NCBI GenBank assembly: GCA_025201345.1
Contig: JAIXMG010000001.1
Location: 2,542,001-2,606,000 of the forward strand
Reading direction: 5' to 3'
Source: Thamnidium elegans
Taxonomy: Eukaryota > Mucoromycota > Mucoromycetes > Mucorales > Mucoraceae
DNA: 64,000 nucleotides
The first letter of the stretch is position 1, and every line of letters begins with the position of its first letter. Shown here piece after piece: positions 34,584 to 48,480 of the stretch. Below the pieces are notes generated by a model. It saw nothing but the letters and a program-made list of their open reading frames with translations. It was not told where the DNA came from and ran no database searches. The position numbers and the translations under genes were made by a program.

Positions 34584-36160
34584 TTTTATTTATTTGCAAT
34601 AAAGAGTAAACAAGAAGTTTATTTATTTATTTTTGCGGGGCAGGTTTTTTATATACCTTTTTTTTTTTTTTTTTTTTTTTTTCGACTTAGTAAGTTTAAT
34701 TCCTCTGTCAGCAAGAATATCTCGTTTCTCCGACTTGGGGGGAGTTTTTTTTTTTTTTTTGGGTACTTTTTTTTTTTATTTATTGTTTTATATCACATGT
34801 AGAGCTTTTTTATTATTAAACACATATTGAATTTTATGAGCTGATATTTACATTTGCTTAGAATCTATACATTCTTATATAAAAATGGTAATAAAATCAA
34901 ATTGATGTTTTTGACGTTTTTTTTTTTTGCGTGGGTACAGAAATACAAAATCCTTCCATTTAAATTGCCAAAAATTCTACCCCGCATTGTTTATCAAAAT
35001 TGCATATGAAAATTGAAGGCAAAAAAATTCAATAACCTCCAAGGGTGGCAAAAAAAAAAAAGCTTATACTAGTAGATCCTATCGAGATCATTATGTACTG
35101 CTTCACATTTGAAACTTTAGTAAAATGATAAAATTGCCTTTTATAATGAAAACACCCCTTTTTTTTTCTTGATTTTTCCATTACTTAGTCATCAGTATTG
35201 TCTCATACGTTGCACTAATATAGTTTTTTTTTTTTTTTTTTGACAACGTTCCTCCCTCTTTTTTACCGTTAAAAGAGAGAGAAGAGAGAATAAGTGTGGG
35301 GGAGGGTAGGATTTGAAAGATGTAAATCCGGGTAAAGTAAGCGGAGTATCTTTGCTTGAAAAAAAGGGAACCTATAAGCTTCTACTTCTTTATCTCGTAT
35401 GTCTTTTAGTCTTAACATATGAATTCATTCTATTCACAGCTGACCTTTTTTGTGATAATCATTTTGATGTTCTTGTCCTCTCCCCCCTTTTAATTCAGCC
35501 TCCCTTTTTTTTTTTGGCATCATTTGTCTTCGCCCGAGAGTCATGCTTTTCGTAGAGAACAATCAAATATGCATATGAAGAATCGGCTTATCGTTTTCTT
35601 TCTCTTTTGGCAATAATGACGATGATGTTTGTATAACCTTAACATAATGATGCTTTTTATATAGCTTCAAGTATTTATTTTTTTAAAAGCCAGGTATTAT
35701 CATTAAAAACTAGGGCTTGGAAAAAAAAACATTCTGCCCAAGTTTATTTCGTGAGTATATTTGTATATGGATACTATTCCAGGGTTAGTACTCCTCAAAT
35801 GAAGATCTCGCGTAAAAAAATCTGATAACTTTTAAGATCTAGAAAACGCTTTTTTTTTTTTTAGTATATGTATATAGAGCTACCTACGTTGCTCGCACGT
35901 TTATCTTTTTATAAGCTATCAGCTCTCTTCGTTCAGTTACCTATACTACTAGTCATGCTAAAATATTAATAAAACTAAGCATACATCTTTTTGTTCGGCT
36001 ATCAAGTTCTATAAAAGGCGAAACTTTATACACATATTTCAAGAATTCTCAGGCACCTGTTACCCCCCCCCTACACACGCCCTATTAAGCATTTTTATCC
36101 GCACTAAAAAAAATACATCCCAGGGTTTTCTCTTTTTTACTTATCCTTATTATTTAAACA
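34584..36160. other. 1.6-kb intergenic region between divergent genes
   Basis: The region holds the promoters of acyl-CoA oxidase and the stomatin-like gene. It has many T runs (for example 34661-34682 and 35225-35241). I see no ORF with coding character and no RNA gene. Confidence 0.55.
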
Positions 36161-37714
36161 ATGAGTAATACATTAAGAACACGCGGATGGACATCTTCTA
36201 AAAAACTAGTTAACTTGGCTGGTTCTCAAAGTTTAAGAGTAAAAGAAACCAAAAAGAAAAAAAAATTAGTGTGATATTAACGCGTCATTACTGTAGACTG
36301 CACCTGTATTACAAAAGAGTATTGCTCGTTATGGTGGATACGGTTACAATAATGAGTACGATAACAACTATGGTGGCCAACCTGCTAGTACTTCTTGGGG
36401 GTCTGGTAGTGAACGTCAATCGTTACCTAGAAATACTGCAAGTTGATAAGGAAGAAGAAAAAAAAATTGATTGTAAATTAACTAAAATATAATAGATCAT
36501 TAAATTTGTACCTCAACAAGAAGCTTGGATTGTTGAACGAATGGGAAAGTTCGATAGAATGTTAGAACCGGGTTTGAATATCTTAATTCCGTTCCTTGAC
36601 CGTATTCGATATGTCAAGAGTTTAAAGGAAACCGCTATTGAAGTACCCAGTCAAAGTGCTATTACTCAAGGTAAAGTTACCAGCGTATAAAAAAAACAAA
36701 GTGGGTGTATAGTTTTTGACGTTGCTTTTTTTTTTATGTAGACAATGTTACTCTTGAATTGGATGGTGTTTTATACTTTAGATGTATTGATCCTTTCAAG
36801 GTAATTTTTATTTTATTTTTATGTGCTGTATTATTTTAAAGACTAATGAAATTTTTCATGTTTTAGGCTTCTTATGGAGTTGAAGACGCAGAATTTGCTA
36901 TTACTCAACTTGCACAAACTACAATGCGTGCTGAGATTGGTCAAATGACTTTGGACCGTACTTTAGCTGAACGTGCTCACTTGAATTCCAATATTGTCGA
37001 TGCAATTAACTCTGCAGCTGAAGATTGGGGTATCCGTTGTTTGCGTTACGAAATTCGTAAGTAATTAAGGAGGGTAGAAAAAAGAAAAAAAAAAGTTATT
37101 AATAAAATAAAATAAAATTAGGTGATATTCATCCTCCTGTCAAGGTTGTTGAATCCATGCATCAACAAGTATCTGCTGAAAGAACAAAGAGAGCACAAAT
37201 TCTTGAATCTGAAGGTGCTAGACAAGCTGCTATTAACGTAGCAGAAGGTCGCAAGCAATCTACCATTTTAGCCTCAGAAGCTGAAAGAGCTGAGAAAATT
37301 AATATGGCATCTGGTGAAGCAGAAGCTATTCTTTTGCGCGCTACTGCCTCTGCCAAGGGTATTGAGAAGGTCGCGCATGCTATTTCTCTTGACCATGGTA
37401 ACGATGCTGTTTCCATGACAGTCGCTGAAAAGTACGTAGAGGCGTTCGGTAGAATGGCAAAGGAAGGCACTACAATGATTGTGCCTGCATCTACAAATGA
37501 TGCTGCATCTATGGTGACACAGGTAATATATACAAAAAAAAAAATGAACAATATGGTATATTAACTTGCTTTTTTTTTTCTTTACTGCAAGGCATTGGCA
37601 ATTTATAATACGATTAATAATAAGAAGAGTGCTCCTCAAAACGCTGCTCCAACACCTAATAATTTATCGCCTGATGAAAATATTGTAAACTTGATGGAAA
37701 AAACTAAAGATTAA
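36161..37714 (+). CDS. Stomatin-like protein 2 (mitochondrial SPFH protein), 388 aa
   Basis: Seven exons (36161..36238, 36297..36437, 36496..36670, 36742..36800, 36867..37056, 37122..37522, 37592..37714) give 388 residues. Intron 2 (36438..36495) must start with GC (GCAAGT) rather than GT for the frame LPRNT-IIKFVPQQEAW to hold. The SPFH core is clear: WIVERMGKFDRMLEPGLNILIP, LDGVLYFR, ASYGVEDAEFAITQLAQTTMR, EDWGIRCLRYEI and a coiled-coil rich in Ala/Glu (GARQAAINVAEGRKQ). The first about 70 residues have basic, Ser-rich character and a Gly/Tyr/Asn patch, consistent with a mitochondrial presequence. SLP2 scaffolds cardiolipin-rich inner-membrane domains and proteases. Confidence 0.95.
36438..36495 (+). 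other. GC-AG intron in the stomatin-like gene
   Basis: The donor is ACT|GCAAGT and the acceptor AATAG. No GT donor in the neighbourhood gives the required phase 0, while the GC site joins the conserved LPRNT to IIKFVPQQ exactly. Confidence 0.8.
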
Positions 37715-38591
37715 AAAAATAAAGAATACAGTAAAAAAGAATGTACTTTTTTTTTTTTTCCTCTTCTTTATTGATGATGATTCATCATAAAATAATGTAA
37801 ACGAGATTCTATCATTGTTATATCCCAGAAAGTATTGGCGTTCGGAATTATGATTCGTTCAAAGGAACTGTAACCATCTTGGTTTTTTTTTTTTTTACTG
37901 GTTCTTGTGTTAAGTGGCTATAGGTAATGAAACCCTACAATGCCCGTGATCTACGGTATTGTCGGCTCGGAGCAAAAAGTGTTGCGAAATAGATACCACG
38001 AGAGTTGGAAGGGATGCTGCCTAAATTGTTATATTTAGTAACTTATTTATAAACATATGATATATTAATTGATTAAAAAGGGTATAAAAACTCGAGTTTG
38101 GCTTTCATTAATGACGAAAAAAAAATTACATTGGGTAGAGAGCATGCTCAGCAAAGGCAAGAAATAATTAATTCTAAAAAGACGCGCTTTAAAGAAAGTA
38201 TATATAGTTTTTATTTTTATAACAATATTAAAAAGTGTCTAAGCGTGAAAGTAGAATATGATAACAATAAGAAGTTCAGCGGTAAATTAAAAAAGAAAAG
38301 TAATTGATAAACTCACTTGTTAATAAAGTATACATGTACAAAATGATTGGATTAAAAAAAAAAAAAAAAAAAAAAAGATACCTTCTTATGTTTGCCCTCT
38401 CCTTCTTTTTTATATATGTGTATATATTTATATTTTATAAACAGAAGTTTATCATCCCATTAGATGTATAAATATAATCCCGCTAATAAACTACATGTAG
38501 TACAGCTAATATAATCAACAAAAAGGTGAACGTATACAATCACATATAGAAATATAATGTAATTATAGGCGTGTAATGTAACATATTGACT

Positions 38592-38627
<36 letters not shown>

Positions 38628-38999
38628 CCCCTGAAAGATGTAATACCACTACTCTTGTTTTATATTTAATACAAATTAACATGGCCACTAGAACAAGTAT
38701 TTTTTTTTTTATGCACGTCATTTGGTTGGTAAATCTTGTTGTACCTGTTACTGCGATAAAATTAATTATGGGCGACCACATACATAATAGAGTGGTAATA
38801 GCTTACTTTTTTTTACCCCTTTCTCTATCCCCTTTTTGTTTAACCCTATCTCCGATTATTTTTCTGTATTATAAAAACCAAGGAACGGACATTTAATAGA
38901 TCAAAAAGCCTAACAAAAAAAAAAAAAAAAAAAAAAAAAGAGTTCTAACGGTTAATGATTAAAAGTAAAGATTGGTTTATGAAATGATTTGATAATACG

Positions 39000-39034
<35 letters not shown>

Positions 39035-39546
39035 GTCGGGGAAAAAAAACATATGTGACACCTTGTCAAACGATAAATTAAACGCTTATGAGAAAAAAGA
39101 ATGCTGTGCCCTTACAAAATTGGTTCACAAAGTTACTTGATTTAGTCTCAGTTTTTTTCGTACATGTAAAAAAAGAAAAAGCATGATCTTTTTTCTCTTT
39201 AAATAGAGTAGATTTTTATTTTATTTTCTTCTTTATTTTTTCTTCTTTCTACTTTATATATATATAAAAAAAAAGATATTTGAATGCTTCTACATTCATA
39301 AATTTACACTCCTTACAAACGAAAACCATATCATAATCAATAACAATCCTCCCCCCTTTCCTTCTTTACTACCTCATCACACTCCCTTTGATTGACAACA
39401 AATATCATCTTTTAAATAATATATTTCTCCTCCACAACATATTACCATAAACCCTTTAAACTACTCCTTGAGCTTATCTTATATATCTTCTTTTTATACC
39501 TCTTTTATAAAAACCCCACTCAACACACAAAACATAAAAAAGAAAA
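37715..39546. other. 1.8-kb intergenic region
   Basis: Strongly A/T-rich with long homopolymers (T run about 38595-38627, A runs about 38914-38939 and 39000-39032). A frame at 38098-38304 has Lys/Glu-rich coding-like character but no homology that I can see. The last 250 bp, C/T-rich with TATATATA at 39255, are probably the promoter of the bHLH gene. Confidence 0.45.
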
Positions 39547-40895
39547 ATGAGTCAACAACGCTGTATACCTTCCTCTGAATACCAAAACAATTTCAATATC
39601 TCTACTTACCCATCTGTAACTAAACTTGACCTTCCTGATCAATCAATAGTTTATCCAGGTAATTTTAGATTTGTCTATCATTTTATTTACATCTAATTTG
39701 CTTCTTTTTTTTTTTTTTTTTTTTTTATAATATAAATATAATACACATTCAATAATATATAGGTTCTTCATTCTATGTTTCTCCAATGACAAATAATCAA
39801 CCTTCACCTTCAAACTCTTATTATTACGATCAACAACAGTATCAACAAGGTCAATTTATCAACCAGCAAAATAGTCCTGACTCTACTTTCATGTCTTCAT
39901 CTCCACCACCTCATGGAAGCAGTAATAATACTACTAAAATCAACAACACTTGTTCACCTTCTTCTATCATGATTCAAGAGCCACCCATGTTGGTTGCTTC
40001 CTCTTCTTCTACTACAACTGCTTCAACAATGTCTTCTTCTTCTGTTGAATTCTTGAATGAAGCATTTGCAAAAGCTTCTTCTTTACCTGAATCTTTTTAC
40101 CCTGAATTTTTACAATATTCAAAGGAAGCTTATGAACAATCTACTGGTGGTGGTCCTAATCGTAAAAAACAAAGAAGATATTTACAAACATTGGATAATA
40201 AAGATAACATGATGGAAGATACTCAACAAAATAACGTACAACAACAAAATAACTTACAGCAGCAACAACAACAACAACAACAACAACAACAGAACAACTT
40301 ACAGCAACAACAATCAAAACAAACTGAAAACGCTGAAGACTCTGATAATGATGAAGAAATGAATCCGTACGTAATACTAATTCATTGTAGTACAAAATTA
40401 ACTTGTAGTATCGAATCATTGGAAACTAATTTTTTTTTTTTATATAGTAATGGTTTAACATCAACTGAACTTCGTAGACAAATTCATATTCAATCTGAAC
40501 AAAAAAGAAGAGCACAAATTAAGGATGGCTTTGAAGAGTTGAGAAATGAATTACCAGCTTGTTTAAATAAAAAAATGAGCAAAGTTGCATTATTACACCG
40601 CAGTAAGTATTATAATTATTATTTAAAGAGTATTATAGTTATTATTTAAAGGGTATAATATTTACTTGTTTTACGTAGCTGTCCAACATATTCAACACTT
40701 GAAGGATACTCAAATGTCCATTTTGTCTGAATTAGAAAGACTTGTTCATGAGAATGAACAACTTCGCAAGTAAGTTTAGTTATATATAATAACTTGGACC
40801 CAATTGTTAAACTAACCTTCTTTTATTTTAGATTCCAAGAAGGTGTACTTCAAAAGCAAGCCTTGGAAAACATGTATACCATGACAAACATGTAA
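39547..40895 (+). CDS. bHLH transcription factor with poly-Gln tract, 341 aa
   Basis: Five exons (39547..39658, 39763..40366, 40448..40602, 40679..40769, 40832..40895) give 341 residues in phase. The N-terminal about 200 residues are low-complexity: Ser, Asn, Pro and a Gln-rich tract around 150-180. An acidic patch SDNDEEMNP precedes the bHLH. The basic region RRQIHIQSEQKRRAQIK carries the His/Glu/Arg pattern of E-box (CACGTG-type) binders. Helix 1 is FEELRNELPAC, the loop is short (LNKKMSKVALL) and helix 2 is followed by a heptad stretch (LKDTQMSILSELERLVHENEQL) as a zipper. It resembles the MLX/Mondo or Ino2/Ino4-type fungal bHLH factors; the exact group and target genes are unknown. It acts in the nucleus, likely as a dimer. 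Confidence 0.88.
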
Positions 40896-41370
40896 AATCA
40901 TAAATTACTTTGAACATAAATCTATACACACAAACTCCTTCTTCTCCCCCTCCCATCTTCCACACTTATTTCTAATTTCACACTTGATATACATTTTCTA
41001 ATTAATATTTGCATCTTTGTTTCTTTCCCCCCTTCTCACCCCCTCTTTTTTATTTCATACAAAACAAGTATACACCTTTTTCTTCTTCAACAAACTCACA
41101 CACACTTAAAATAGTAGTTTCAATTTTTTAGTAATACACTACTTTTTTCTTTTCCTTTTTACAATCTACTTCGCATCTTTTCTCTTTATAAACCTCCCCC
41201 CCCCTTTTTTTTTGACAATTCTATAGAGCACCTTTTTTTTTCTTTCCCCAATTTTTTTTTTAGTTGACAAAAAAAAATACAGATATTTTAATACTTTTAT
41301 TACCTATCAGGCCCTTTTTTTTATATAGTTATTGTAATTTTGGTTCTGGGTTGTGACCAAAGAATACAAA

Positions 41371-41415
<45 letters not shown>

Positions 41416-42479
41416 GTGTAATGTACAACGAGAATACTAGCCGCGAAACATAAACTATGCTAAATAGACTTTTTGAAAATCTTTTTTTCTCGTTGAATAG
41501 AAGCAAAAGTTCTCCTTTTTTTTTTATTTGCACACGCTGATATGTTTGTATTTTTTAAATACCTTAAAACTTAGACAGAAAGTAGAAACTGTTGTAATTC
41601 GATTGAAAGAAAATAAATGGGGAGAAAAAAAGAAAGTTGAGCAACTGATTTTAAAATTAAGAATGTACCAGAACAAAAAAGGGTGCGCACTTACGTTCCC
41701 TTTTATCTCTCTCTCTTTCTCTCTCTCTCCTTCTCTTTCTATTTCTCTCTTCCTTTCATAAAAAGAGATTAAATACAGAATACTAATAAAAAGTGCTTCA
41801 CAATATGCTACAAAAAAAAAAAAAAAAGGGCAGACAGTGCATTTTTTGACAGGTTACTATAATCGAAATATAAAGAACTATCCGTTTGGACTCGTTAGCA
41901 ATTCCGGTTTTTTCATGCAGCAAGTGGTAATTAGGCTTTTTATATATACATATATATATGTAGGGTGAAACCATCACGTATGAATACAAGTTTTGTGTCT
42001 CTTGTATTACAAGATGAGCTTACCCTTTTTTTTTTTTCCGTTATTTTAAACGTAAATACGTACTTGTTTCCAAAACAATACGATCTTTTTTTTTTAACAC
42101 CTGTGCTTTTTTATAATACCAAAGCGTAAAAGGATATCCTGCCGTCGCTCTTAAGAATTATATAAAATAATTAAATGTCTGTGTGTTTGAGGACGTACAA
42201 TGTGTAATCTATTTTAAAAAAAAAGAAGGTTACCTTGTAATAATTATCTTGTGTAATCTATCACTGCATTATTACAATACTGACGATAAATAGTTTTGGG
42301 TACGCGCACTGATATAAAAAAAAAATCTATTCATATTTTACCATTATGTACTTTTTTTTAATTTAATTTTTAATCGTGATAGTAAAAAAAAAAAAAAATA
42401 AGGACCTTTTTTTTCGCTGATGTTGCACAATGATCCGGATTTACCGTTATACATATACTTTTTTTTTTTTTTTTTTTTT
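40896..42479. other. 1.6-kb region between convergent genes
   Basis: The first 400 bp are C/T-rich and may be the long 3' UTR of the bHLH gene. An A run of about 38 nt lies at 41375-41412. CT microsatellite occurs at 41707-41760. No gene is seen; small ORFs here have no coding character. Confidence 0.5.
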
Positions 42480-45400
42480 TTATAAATTCGTAGAGGCAGA
42501 GTCCGAAGTGGTAGGACTATTTACGGTAGTTGTAATAACCGACCTATCCACAAAAGAAGAATCCAGACTGTTTAAAGGTGGTGAAGCAGTAGATACAGTA
42601 AGGGTAGGGTGATTAGTTACACCATGTGAGGCACTATTCACAGTAGCTCCGGGAATATCTATTAAAGTAGTAGACTGATTATTCCCATTGGTAAGTTGAC
42701 CTTTTTCATTTATAGTTTCGGTTATGTCTTCTGTATCTGGTTCAACAATAGCCCCAGAGTTCTCAAATACCCAGGCATCCGAACTATCGGGATCCATACC
42801 TTCTAAAAAATGGGCCCTTGTACTTTCCCAAAACTCAGTCAACCATTTGCCATCTGAACAATGTTCTTGGAATCGGATTCGTAAAGCGTCGGGGTGACAA
42901 AGTTGGGATAAAGGCTGGCGTCGATTGGCAATCAGGGCAGGTGTATGGTTTGTATAGAGACGATTGTTCACCCAGTAAAACCCTTGAGACACAGGTCGAA
43001 TTTGAACAAAGGATACACCCGATTGATGTACATACTGATCGTATTTGTATACCTCCTTGATATAAGAATATTCGAGATCTACACCCTCTGCTCTGGCTCG
43101 ATCGAAATTAAAGTCAGCTTCTACGTCCAGAACAAACCCTAAATGGCGTACAAGCGCAATTTCATAAAACTGAGCGGGAACTGCTATTTTCGAGGTCGAG
43201 ATTAGCTCGTCAACAGAAGGTGGTTTAACTACCATTGGAATAGGTACTGGGCATTGGAATGGGTTATCGTTTTCTGAATCTTCATAGGCTTGGTCTACCG
43301 ATCCTTCCACTAACTTTAATCCACATCGCTCGGCCTGACGACTCCAGTTTTGTAATAATTCTTGTACTAGCTGAGCAGTACAACCAAGCCAGTTCAATTG
43401 GAAATGATAGCAGTTATTTGGGTTATGGATGGTATCGTAATGAAGAATAGCTGTCTCTCTACGATCACTCTTTTTGTAAGGGTCTACATCGATGATCATG
43501 GATTGGGACATTGCAAATTCAATGCGTCTAGAAGCGGTGCTCGAATGCGTACTAGGGATTTGACGGAGCGTGTGATTATCACCATTCATCAAGTCTTTCT
43601 CCTTTGATAACATTGTATCACCATTACCGTTCTTTCGATGACTTTTAGGCTTTTTTTTCTCAATAACAAATTCGTCATTGATCGAATAAAAGTAGTTACC
43701 ATCGAGGAAACTATGACGTTTGGTGGCAGAGTTAAATAAGGGAGGCTTTCGTTGCATCAGCGCGTTACCAAATTGAACAGCCTGTTCTCTTGTCGTAATA
43801 TCTTCAATTTGAACCGTTATCCAGTCAACAAACTCGGTACCTGTAAATACGTCATGGAACATCCTAAAGTGCCAACGTCTATCCATAATCTTGACCCCTC
43901 CTCGTGGATCTTGTAAAGCGGCAGCAATTTCCTTGGACCTAGACTCACGATTAAGACCTTGCCCGATAATAATGGAAGATAATATACTGCTGTGAGGCTT
44001 GGGTTCTTGAGGGGTAGGTAAAGAAGCGGCACGTATCACATCACTTGCAACGTATGCTGAAGGGTCCATCGTCGTTAGTTTGACGCCGAGGTCTGAGAAC
44101 CCGATTTCCTTCTTTCGTCGTTTTTGTAATTCCTCTCGTTCCTCGGGAGTCAGCCATTTAGCCTTTCGGATATTTTGTATCCAGGATTCAAATAAGGCAA
44201 GTCTTTTTTCTTCATCGTCTAGATTTTCATGAAGTGCACCAGTCAAAGTAATGTTAGTAGGCAAGGTTTCACGAGGGATAATAATAAAGCGTGCACGCCA
44301 GAATCTAAGGTTATCCGTAAGTTCTTCTTGGTAACCAGCAACCAGATGATCCAAGTAATTCCAGGCGTACAATAAACTAGGGTAACTGAATACAACGCTC
44401 TTGGGTCGATACGCTGTCATGTTTTTAGGCCAGACAGCACATTTATAATTAATTTTCCCTACATCGAATTGAATCATACGAACGTAACGACGTACTTCTA
44501 CATTCTGTCCAGATGAATCAAATGTAAGTTGGTGAACTTGATGGCCCATAGATAACCACCAAACCATATGTTTCCACTTCGACTTTTCGTTATCGTCTTG
44601 CGCTGCCCCGTTAGCTACTGCAGGCACGGTATTAGCTCCACCCATAGTTAATTTTGTATTTCCTCCAATGGTCATAGTGGTTGCTAAAGTTGTAGCGGCA
44701 TTATTGCCGGTAGGACTTCCGCCACTTCGAATACCGCCACTATCAATTTCTTTTCCTGCAGCGACGGCAACAGCAGCAGCAGCATCCTTACCATTTACGT
44801 TATTGAACCCAAGCCCAGAAATAGGACCATCTCCTTTTACGGTAGCAGGTTTTAGATAATTAGAGCTTCCGGTAATGTCCACAATAATTTGGAACCCTTG
44901 AGCTAATCTTTGGCTCAACATTTCAATTAATAAATTCTCGGTCTTTTTATGTTCTGATAAGTTACGATCACCGGCTTGATACAAATTAGTATCTTCGCTT
45001 GCAGAAACCGTATACATATAATGGTTGTATCGAAGCGCTAATTCTTCGTTTGACGGAAAGTAATCGGTCGTTAAAGGCAGACAGGCAGGTGTAGCTAGAG
45101 ATTTCCAATGGACCACAGGTTCGTCACATATCTCGGCTTTTGGTAACGCGTGTTGCCAACGTCTTAAATGAGATGTAAATAAGTTTTGATTATCAGAGGG
45201 GTTGCATGGATTAATAAGCAGGTGTTTAAACGGGTTGTGGCGGCCAAAGTTATGTGATGGAGAGGATCTGTTGATATTGTTGCCACCAGCTGCACCATAA
45301 CTAGTACGCATTAAATCGCTATTACCCGATTGTTTATGGATAGAAGGGAGACTTCCTGCTACTACACCTCCGCCTTGGCGTGGTGAGTGGTTAATGTTTT

Positions 45401-48221
45401 TACGACTGGCGTCTGAGCGACTACCAAGCCCTTTGTTATTGATGGGAACAGGATCTACAGTACTGGAACTTACAACAGCAAACTCGTCTTCTTCGTTGCC
45501 TAAAGTAGCACCCACTTGTTGCGCAGAATTACCAATCACTGCGCCTATAGACGTGTACCTGCCATCCGAACTGTTCATAGTACCTCTTCGCAAGGCTCTA
45601 AATCTTGAACTGTTGGCGTTATCTTCTCTTCCGTTAAATGTAGGAGATGATTTGAATGGGTCGATTCCTTTATCGTCTTTTCGAGGCAGAAGGTGATGGT
45701 TATCAAATATCCCTTTACCCCCTGTTTGTTGTGATTGGGAAATAATAGATGGAATACGACGCGCATCAGCAGTATGGTGCCAAGTCTTTAATTAAAAAAA
45801 AATTAGTGGTTTCTCTTTTTATATATATAGGTATACATATATACTTACAGTAGTTGACTTGAATCTTGGATTATTTTGCCAGACTTCATTATTATTGTTA
45901 CTAGTATCTGGTCGCTCAGGGCCGTCAAATGAACTCTTTGTAGATTGATTTATCTTTGGGTTGGTTGATTTACCAGAAGAAGGAGGACCGGCAATAACTC
46001 GTTTATTGAAACGAGGTTCAGAAGAAGTTTTGAATAACTCACCATCATATTGATCATATGTGTACGCAGGCTTTTCTGGGATATTATTTTTTGTTGGGCG
46101 TGCTTGGGTCATTTCTGTGGCAGCAAAGAAAGAAGGTCTTCTAGCACTTCCAGAGATATTAGCAGATCTTGAAAGGTATGCTTCTCCGTTGCCCGTATGC
46201 GACATTTTAGCATGACCTTCTTCTCCCGTTCTTAATTTATCGTTCAAGCTGCTGCTGCTTTTTTGTTGTTTAATTGTGCGATCTGATGCAGCGTTTTCTT
46301 TGTGGGTTGTTGGCGAGTTTGATAAATAAGGCACAGAGATACCGTGGATATCGTGTTCCATAATCCCCATCATTTGAAGTTCATACATTTTACATCTCGT
46401 CTTGAATTTATCTTGTTTCAAAAACCGACCAGTTTCATGATGATAGAAACTGCAGTCTATCCAATGTGGCACTGCATAATATTTTTGTGTAGGCGCATCA
46501 TCAGAATCTCTGTAAAGAGGGTCAATATAACCAATCTTTTGATTAGAGTTTGGGTGCATCATAGCAGCTTTCTCAGGAGAGTTGCCTGTAAAGATGGGTG
46601 GTTTACCATTTCCACGAGGAGCCAATGTGTCCTGTAAAGGAATGACAGATTCAGCCTCGCCCGTTTGTGGTGCGTCCATATAAGCCATGAGAGGGGTGAT
46701 ATGTAAAGGCAAAGGAGATAAACAAACTAAATCCATAGCAATACCGTTGTCTGTCATACGTTCATTTGTTAATCGTAAAAGTTTCTTATTGACAGAGAAT
46801 TTACCAACACCAGGGGTAATTAATATAATGGAAAGACCGGTTCTCATTAAATCTCTATCGACATAGTGTTTATCAAAAGGATTTAAAGCTAAATTTACAG
46901 CTTCAAGTACATTTCCTTCATATGACATTGATATTTGCCCACTTACAATACTCTTGCCGTTTTCTGTACGTAATAATACATTAGGTTGAAAGGTTAACTG
47001 TTCTCTTTTTAAGGGACCAATAATTGACATCCAGTCATCAGTTGTTTCCCAATCAGCCAACACTTTATAAAAATCCTTGTAATATCTACCATCCGGTGTT
47101 TGATTGATTAAAGGGTCATCAATTTTGGTTTCGTAATATACGCGGGTAAATAAAACAATAGATACTACGTGGTTTGTACCTTCGTCCTTCCATTTACTAA
47201 ACAAATGCGGTAAAAAGTTACTCACAGCCTTTTCAAAATAAAGTTCGCCATCTTCGTCAAACTCCCACATCTCTCTTGACATTTGGATAAATAAAAAATA
47301 TTTAGCAGATGCGGATCGAAATATCATACGTGTAGTTTCTGTAATATAGCCAGACGTTATTTTCTCTTCGTTAGCAAATAATCGTTTTACTGTCGCTTTA
47401 ATCGATCCTGCAAATAATATCTTTTTTTCCAGGTATACGCAAGTTCCTTTTAATCTTTGTTGTAATCTCCACATATCACTGCGGCCAAGGTATTGCTCTT
47501 TAAAGGCTAATTCGACATGATCTAATGCTACTTGGTATGGATCAATCTAAGTAAAAGCAACAATAAGATAACTTATATCTTTTTCCTTCGGTTCTACTTA
47601 CCAATTCTACATAAACTTCTTGCCTTGACCTTAAATTAAATCTATCTGCTATATCTTTGGATATTGAAAGCTAAACTATATTAAGTCATTGTGCATAAAC
47701 AGATCAACATCCCCCCCCCCTAAACATACCTGCAATTGTTGCTGCTTAGCCAAATTTTCTTTATCGGCAGCGTGTCCCTTGACAATAACGAAGTCCAGCT
47801 GCTCATGGTGTTCCTGTTTATCGGATGAATGCGACGATTGAGGTTGTAAATTTGACTGTTCTGATTGAGATTGTTGTTGGTTCGCTTGATTCAACTGCTG
47901 GTTTTGTTGGTTTTGTTGGTTTTGCTGTTGGTTTTGCTGTTGGTTTTGTTGAGGGTTTTGTTGAGGGGCATTATGATCAAGTTGCTTTTTAGTATCTTGC
48001 TGATCTGATTTATTACAGTTTTGCGATTGTTGTTGAGGCTGTTGGGTGATTCGAGGACAAAGAATCCTTAATAACTGACCATCACGAAAGCTTGGAAACA
48101 TTTCGGGATTAACAACAGCGTCATGGTTATAGACAGCACTAGGATCATGAATCCATAATACTATAGGTTTCGTAGAGAGTAAAAACCCCCGTGGTGGTCC
48201 GCTATTCGCAACGGGTGCCAT
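42480..48221 (-). CDS. Iml1/DEPDC5, GATOR1 (SEACIT) subunit, 1854 aa
   Basis: Four exons (complement of 47730..48221, 47602..47670, 45849..47546, 42480..45785) give 1854 residues. The N-terminal domain has IVLWIHDPSAVYN and NPEMFPSFRDGQLLRI, interrupted by a Gln-rich low-complexity insert (about 65-130). Next come a longin-like/SABA region (MSREMWEFDEDGELYFEKAV, FLPHLFSKW, IVLFTRVYYE) and a middle domain. A DEP domain lies at about 1385-1457 (FTGTEFVDWI, QRKPPLFNSATKRHSFLDGNYFYSI). The C-terminal domain contains FYWVNNRLYTNH and the end is Ser/Thr-rich. Iml1 with Npr2 and Npr3 is the GAP for the Gtr1/RagA GTPase and switches off TORC1 at the vacuole on amino-acid shortage. It is longer than the 1584-aa yeast protein because of the low-complexity inserts. 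Confidence 0.95.
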
Positions 48222-48480
48222 ATGTGTCGTTATATTTATTACCTAAAAGGAAAAAAAAAAAAAAAAAGACAAGCTTATATAGTTCACAAACTAAATTTCG
48301 AATTATCAAAAGCTGTATATTTTAAGCCCAATCACTGATACTGATAGTAAATGAACTATGGATCCCAAATGAAATTTTAATAATGTTATGCACACTCACC
48401 AAAGATAAAAGGGATAAAAAAAGACCCAAGACAAAAATTAGTATGCTGGGTATATATAAATTGATTAAGTAAAAATGCCT
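48222..48480. other. Short spacer upstream of Iml1
   Basis: A run at 48250 and A/T-rich DNA. It presumably contains the Iml1 promoter, squeezed between the gene and the decayed element. Confidence 0.5.

Noticed and set aside
38098..38304. 69-codon frame rich in Lys and Glu
   Set aside because: The composition is coding-like, but there is no ATG context, no splice partner and no recognised similarity. It could be a relic but is not supported enough to list as a gene.
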